Source of the DNA: Lepisosteus oculatus
Taxonomy: Eukaryota; Chordata; Actinopteri; Semionotiformes; Lepisosteidae
Length of the DNA: 64,000 nucleotides
Direction of reading: 5' to 3'
Assembly (NCBI RefSeq): GCF_040954835.1
Contig: NC_090707.1
Location: forward strand, 23,392,570 to 23,456,569
This document shows, piece after piece, positions 61,801 to 64,000 of this stretch (position 1 is its first letter; each line of letters opens with the position of its first letter). The notes below the pieces were generated by a model, which was not told the DNA's origin, did no database searches, and was given only the letters and a program-made list of their open reading frames with translations. A program made the position numbers and the translations under genes.

Positions 61801-62667
61801 ACTTTTCATCTGAATACAAACCCAAGGGGTTATTCACTAGGAATAACAAAACTCAAGAATTAAGCATATTGAAGAGGTTAATTGAGTGTTTTAGTCAAGC
61901 GAAATTGGTTGAACCCTCTTGGCTGAGGACTAACCACCTGGCCACAGGACAAGGAGGCTAGGACCCCTGTATGGAGTAAGAAATGACCAAGGGTTAGCTG
62001 CAAAGCTGGAGATGGGATGGTGGAGGGATACAAAAGGCAAATGTAAGGCAGTGAAGGAGAAAAGGGGACATATGTATAGTATTTATAATTTAAAGTGAGG
62101 AAATTATGTCAGGAATTATAATGAATTACTGATAGCTGAAGTTAATTGAACTTAGCTGTTGTCGTCCCTTCCAAACTTTCATTATAAAAAATAATTTGAC
62201 AATTTCTAAAACATTTTAAAAACTTATTTGCATTATGGTTAGTAGTCTATGCTCTGGTGACAGACTTTGAGATTTAATCATTGATTGGTGCTCTTGCTTT
62301 TGACATATTTGTAACTAGACTCATTTTGCTTCATTCGTTATGTCTTTTTAAGAGAAACAGGGAAAAATCCACAGTATGCGCCCGTACGAACCTTTCACAC
62401 TGACAACGAATACCATCTCGTCATCATTTGAGACGCAGGTATACAGGCCACAGTCCTCCTTGCAAGTGTTCTTCACAATGAGGCTGTGAACTCGGCCTTC
62501 CACTCTGGCCTCGTACTTCTCAGCTTCGAAGATCTGGCAGCGGTGGCGGAACCACTTTACCTCGCTTTTCCCACTCGCCACTACTGCAGACATCACGGTA
62601 TTCTGACCTTCCATGGAAAACACTTCCTCTGCCTTTTCCTGCTTGCGTTCAAACTTAACTGGAGCAG
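46566..62667 (-). CDS. obsl1: Obscurin-family Ig-repeat protein, probably obscurin-like 1 (partial gene)
   Basis: Eleven exons on the minus strand encode nine tandem immunoglobulin I-set domains, 806 codons, all joined in phase. Most domains are one exon of 267-276 bases with phase 1 at both ends, the layout of the titin/obscurin family. Each domain shows the I-set core: a B-strand hydrophobic/Cys position, the buried W (W-x-K/R/Q-x-G), a central L-x-I/V strand and a D-x-G turn. Short phrases such as LEDLDIEE and SSARLKV resemble OBSL1 and obscurin. Those proteins are cytoskeletal adaptors; OBSL1 works with CUL7 and CCDC8 in the 3M complex and binds titin and myomesin. The identity obsl1 is inferred from family resemblance plus synteny with ctdsp1 (both human 2q35); obscn or speg are less likely. 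The N-terminal part is beyond 64000 and the last exon was not found. Confidence 0.8.
47192..47458 (-). CDS. obsl1: obsl1 exon, Ig domain H
   Basis: 267 bases, phase 1-1, acceptor TATCCTCACAG, donor G|GTGAGC. Begins ELPVTIVKPLRDKTALE; ILECTVS; SIRWYQGDKL; YRKLVIHQ; DEGVYSVEVG. The F-strand Cys is replaced by Val. Confidence 0.92.
47459..48768 (-). other. obsl1: obsl1 intron between Ig G and Ig H
   Basis: Contains the old SINE at 48425-48680. The rest shows nothing beyond AT-rich intron sequence. Confidence 0.7.
48425..48680 (+). mobile_element. Old SINE copy, body and 3' end
   Basis: Shares ATGTTAAACCAAGGTCCCAA, ACTCGGTCATTAAGATCCCATG, GGTGGATAGAGACCC and TGTAAAGTGCTTTGTGATAC with the 5S-derived SINE body. 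The 5' head is not recognised. Antisense to obsl1. Confidence 0.6.
48769..48873 (-). CDS. obsl1: obsl1 exon, Ig domain G, second half
   Basis: 105 bases, phase 1-1, acceptor TTCACTTTAG, donor G|GTAAAC. Encodes TKHFLLMCNVRAEDSGEIKF and ends STAYLEVE. It completes an 89-codon domain with the exon at 49450-49611; it is too short to show as a clear open frame alone. Confidence 0.88.
49450..49611 (-). CDS. obsl1: obsl1 exon, Ig domain G, first half
   Basis: 162 bases, phase 1-1, acceptor TCTTTCCAG, donor G|GTGAGC. Encodes RKVEIVQGLEDLDIEE, VFLCEVS, GEWFKNGEKI and ends at IKIRQE. The intron cuts this domain before the E strand, a different place from domain F. Confidence 0.9.
49612..50941 (-). other. 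obsl1: obsl1 intron between Ig F and Ig G
   Basis: AT-rich, no repeats or further exons recognised. Confidence 0.7.
50942..51095 (-). CDS. obsl1: obsl1 exon, Ig domain F, second half
   Basis: 154 bases, phase 0 to 1, acceptor TGGCTATAG. Encodes NGQELKPGKSYRI, RKRFLQITK and DSGIYTCDAG, completing an 89-codon domain with both canonical cysteines. The donor G|GTATTA is poor for vertebrates, but the phase match to the next exon supports it. Confidence 0.85.
51518..51648. repeat. Foldback (inverted) repeat
   Basis: Left arm 51518-51556 (CTGCAAAGGAACAAGTAAA ... ATTCCATGCTGAAAA) and right arm 51616-51648 are reverse complements, broken only by six extra bases in the left arm; the spacer is 59 bases. 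A single-ended relative lies at 15858. It lies in the obsl1 intron separating Ig E from Ig F's halves' surroundings, between 51095 and 52460. Confidence 0.85.
52460..52572 (-). CDS. obsl1: obsl1 exon, Ig domain F, first half
   Basis: 113 bases, phase 1 to 0, acceptor CTGTTTCAG, donor AAG|GTGAGA. Encodes EPPVTFLKKLEDLHIPE, LLECELS and ends at VEVKWLK, just after the core Trp. The rest of the domain is in the exon at 50942-51095. Confidence 0.88.
54570..55073 (+). mobile_element. 5S rRNA-derived SINE, 5'-truncated, young-looking
   Basis: Starts inside the 5S-like head (CCTGGGAAAAACTAAGGTTGC), continues through the full body and ends AAGCGCTATATAAATGTAAGC followed by an (ATT)n tract. It is much closer to a consensus than the other copies. 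It is antisense to obsl1, in the intron between Ig E and F. Confidence 0.85.
55225..55990 (-). repeat. Second long copy of the dispersed repeat
   Basis: Starts CATCCAGCCATTTCCTAAA and GAGGGTATCAGTTTTG, parallel to 12770-12810, and extends through TTGTGGTACTCCATTAATACC. It directly follows the SINE at 54570. No intact frame. Confidence 0.45.
56455..56721 (-). CDS. obsl1: obsl1 exon, Ig domain E
   Basis: 267 bases, phase 1-1, acceptor TTCCTCACAG, donor G|GTGAGT. Begins RNISIRKGLSDIE; core VEGVWQKDGIRL; RVHSLTFSN; EDSGTVTFCAES. It lacks the B-strand Cys, and the F strand has the VxF form with a shifted Cys. Confidence 0.9.
56722..59222 (-). other. obsl1: obsl1 intron between Ig D and Ig E
   Basis: No exon or known repeat recognised; a complete additional Ig exon would have been visible as an open frame with the W and DxG motifs. 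Confidence 0.65.
59223..59489 (-). CDS. obsl1: obsl1 exon, Ig domain D
   Basis: 267 bases, phase 1-1, acceptor TTATCTTAG, donor T|GTGAGT. Contains QVVFTKKME, EVQWMRQGV, KKRSLTVHN and DRGTYRCET. The B-strand Cys is replaced by Val (LEVEV), while the F-strand Cys remains. Confidence 0.9.
60129..60398 (-). CDS. obsl1: obsl1 exon, Ig domain C
   Basis: 270 bases, phase 1-1, acceptor CCCTTTCAG, donor G|GTGCGT. Contains FKCVVS, ELVWHRNGEPI, CHTLHILS and SDSCKVTAEAEG. The F-strand YxC is replaced by VTA, a form also common in obscurin-family domains. It joins the previous exon to make a Met codon at the boundary. Confidence 0.9.
60810..60920 (-). mobile_element. tRNA-derived SINE fragment
   Basis: On the minus strand: GGGTTCGATTCTAGAGTCCC, then ATGTGGAGTTTGCATGTTTTC. 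Only the head and early body remain. In the obsl1 intron between Ig B and C. Confidence 0.65.
61140..61406 (-). CDS. obsl1: obsl1 exon, Ig domain B
   Basis: 267 bases, phase 1-1. Begins MKLNFVRMLEDV; TLRCEL gives the B-strand Cys, DVQWLKDGQEI the core Trp, NDSGEYVCES the F-strand Cys. This is one of two domains with both canonical cysteines. Donor A|GTAAGT. Confidence 0.9.
62392..62667 (-). CDS. obsl1: obsl1 exon, Ig domain A
   Basis: 276 bases, phase 1 at both ends. Acceptor CCCTTCAG. The domain begins APVKFERK, has EVKWFRH at the core tryptophan, RVHSLIVKN in the E strand and CGLYTC in the F strand. The B-strand cysteine is replaced (VMSAVVAS). The donor is G|GTTCGT, weaker than usual. Confidence 0.85.
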
Positions 62668-64000
62668 CTGAAGGGAAACAAGGTAGTGACGTGTGCCTGC
62701 TTGTTTTTTGTTTTCACTTTTGTTACTGGTCATTTGAACTTTTTTATGTATATGTAATAAAATTAATGTAGAGAAAGGTTTCATGTATATAAACATACGG
62801 AGATAAGCCTAGCAAATAACCCCCGTATTTGTTCATAATAACATGAGACAAAGATCTCATCTGTAGTTGGATCTATGCAGACACATTTGATACACTCAAA
62901 TACATTCTGACTTTATTTTTAAAACTATGTTATCTGGAAAAGAAACAGTAAAATAGTTTTATAATACAAATGTGAATCCATTTTTGAGTTTTATTTTGTA
63001 TTGTCTTTCATTTTAACTCCACGTGCTGTTAAAAAAGGTATTCCTGAATGTCTATTTTAAATTATGTTGTCACCCACTGGTACAATATGACCTCATGTTT
63101 ACTAGGACTCTGAGACAGGATGGGATTTTAAAACAGCCCTCAAATGTTTAAATACTGTAAATTCAGCGTAATGCCTTTTCTGACATGCAAAAACTGCTGT
63201 TTAATCAACAATCAACAATTTATCAAATGTATATGGTACTTTCTCACAATCAATCAAAAGGTAAAACGTTTAAGGACTGATTACCCTGTAGATGCATAAT
63301 ATCAATGTTCATATGCAGTATTATCATGTGATTGTAATATTCATATTTATTATTGATGCATTTTGTTTGGATAGATAGATACTTTATTGATCCCGTGAGG
63401 GAAATTGCAGAAATTTCCTACATTTTCCTACAATTTCCTTTCCTTTAATACAGTAACAAAATACAGCTATTTAGCTTTTGTTAATATAAAACATTACAAA
63501 CAAACCTGTAACAGCTCTCAGCTCTTCACATGGTCTGATCTTTCTCAGCACCAGTGAATAGATTATGAGTACAGTAAAATGCAATTTAATGAAACCAACA
63601 AACTTAGGAAACTTCTGACAAAATCTGTGTTTGCCCAATGTCCAGCAAGCTTCCTTTTAAGGACTGCTCGGTAACAAGGGATTCAAGTCCATTGAGTTCT
63701 CTGTTACAGCCTATCCCCCTGGATGTCATCTAGATGCATCTTGGCTTCTTTCCTACGAAGGTCCAAGGTTCAATCTTGTCTTGTAAGGGTAGTGAGAGTG
63801 TTAATTTGAGCTTAACTCAGAAAGTAAAACTTGTAAGAGAGCTTGAATCTGGTGGATCCATTCAATGCACTTGAGAGCACTATGGTATGTACAGTATAAA
63901 GAAACTGTGTCTACTACAAATAGCAAAGTAAAGCTTTTTTCTTAATTGATGTGGGTGGATCTTTTGTTGATGCTAGAAAGCATATGAAAGTGGCAAGTGA
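62668..64000 (-). other. obsl1: obsl1 upstream intron, runs off the window
   Basis: Ig domain A starts with phase 1 at 62667, so the transcript continues to the right. Only a LINE-like tail at 63368 is recognised; no further exon before the edge. Confidence 0.6.
63368..63415 (-). mobile_element. LINE/SINE 3' tail
   Basis: GATAGATAGATACTTTATTG followed by ATCCCGTGAGGGAAATTGC is the reverse complement of a tail common in fish retroelements, ending AATAAAGTATCTATC. The rest of the element is not recognised. Confidence 0.55.

Noticed and set aside
1..64000. CRISPR arrays, operons, prokaryotic or viral genes
   Set aside because: None seen. Introns, SINEs and Ig exons make this vertebrate nuclear DNA; no retroviral gag, pol or env frames were recognised.

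Overview
The window is vertebrate nuclear DNA, most likely from a ray-finned fish. Two intron-rich genes with GT-AG splice sites occupy most of it. The background is AT-rich and carries old fish-type repeats: 5S rRNA-derived and tRNA-derived SINEs, Tc1-like elements, a TTAA-flanked DNA element and LINE 3' ends. The number and age of the repeats and the long introns would suit a non-teleost such as gar or bowfin, but that is an impression and not a proof.

Layout. Positions 1-3971 are upstream sequence with two SINE relics and no recognised gene. Positions 3972-38767 on the + strand hold a complete seven-exon small C-terminal-domain phosphatase gene, best matched to ctdsp1. All exons join in frame to give 264 residues with the DLDET catalytic motif. 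Its first intron is about 22.3 kb and full of repeats, including a 1.58-kb Tc1-like element at 9721-11304. Its fourth intron carries a miR-26 precursor hairpin at 36091-36176, the conserved place for this microRNA in vertebrate CTDSP genes. About 39-46 kb is the tail-to-tail intergenic region, ending in a LINE fragment.

Positions 46566-62667 on the - strand hold eleven exons encoding nine consecutive immunoglobulin I-set domains (806 codons) of an obscurin-family gene, probably obsl1. The 5' part lies beyond the right edge. The 3' terminal exon was not found, although it should lie below 46566. CTDSP1 and OBSL1 are both on human 2q35, so the pair fits conserved synteny.

ctdsp1 and its intronic miR-26 should be co-transcribed. 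The phosphatase acts on RNA polymerase II, and miR-26 is known in other vertebrates to target CTDSP transcripts. The obscurin-like gene is a separate cytoskeletal unit. I found no wholly new biological system. The most useful observations are the miR-26 locus, a nested transposon, a foldback repeat family, and the pattern of cysteine loss and intron positions in the Ig array.
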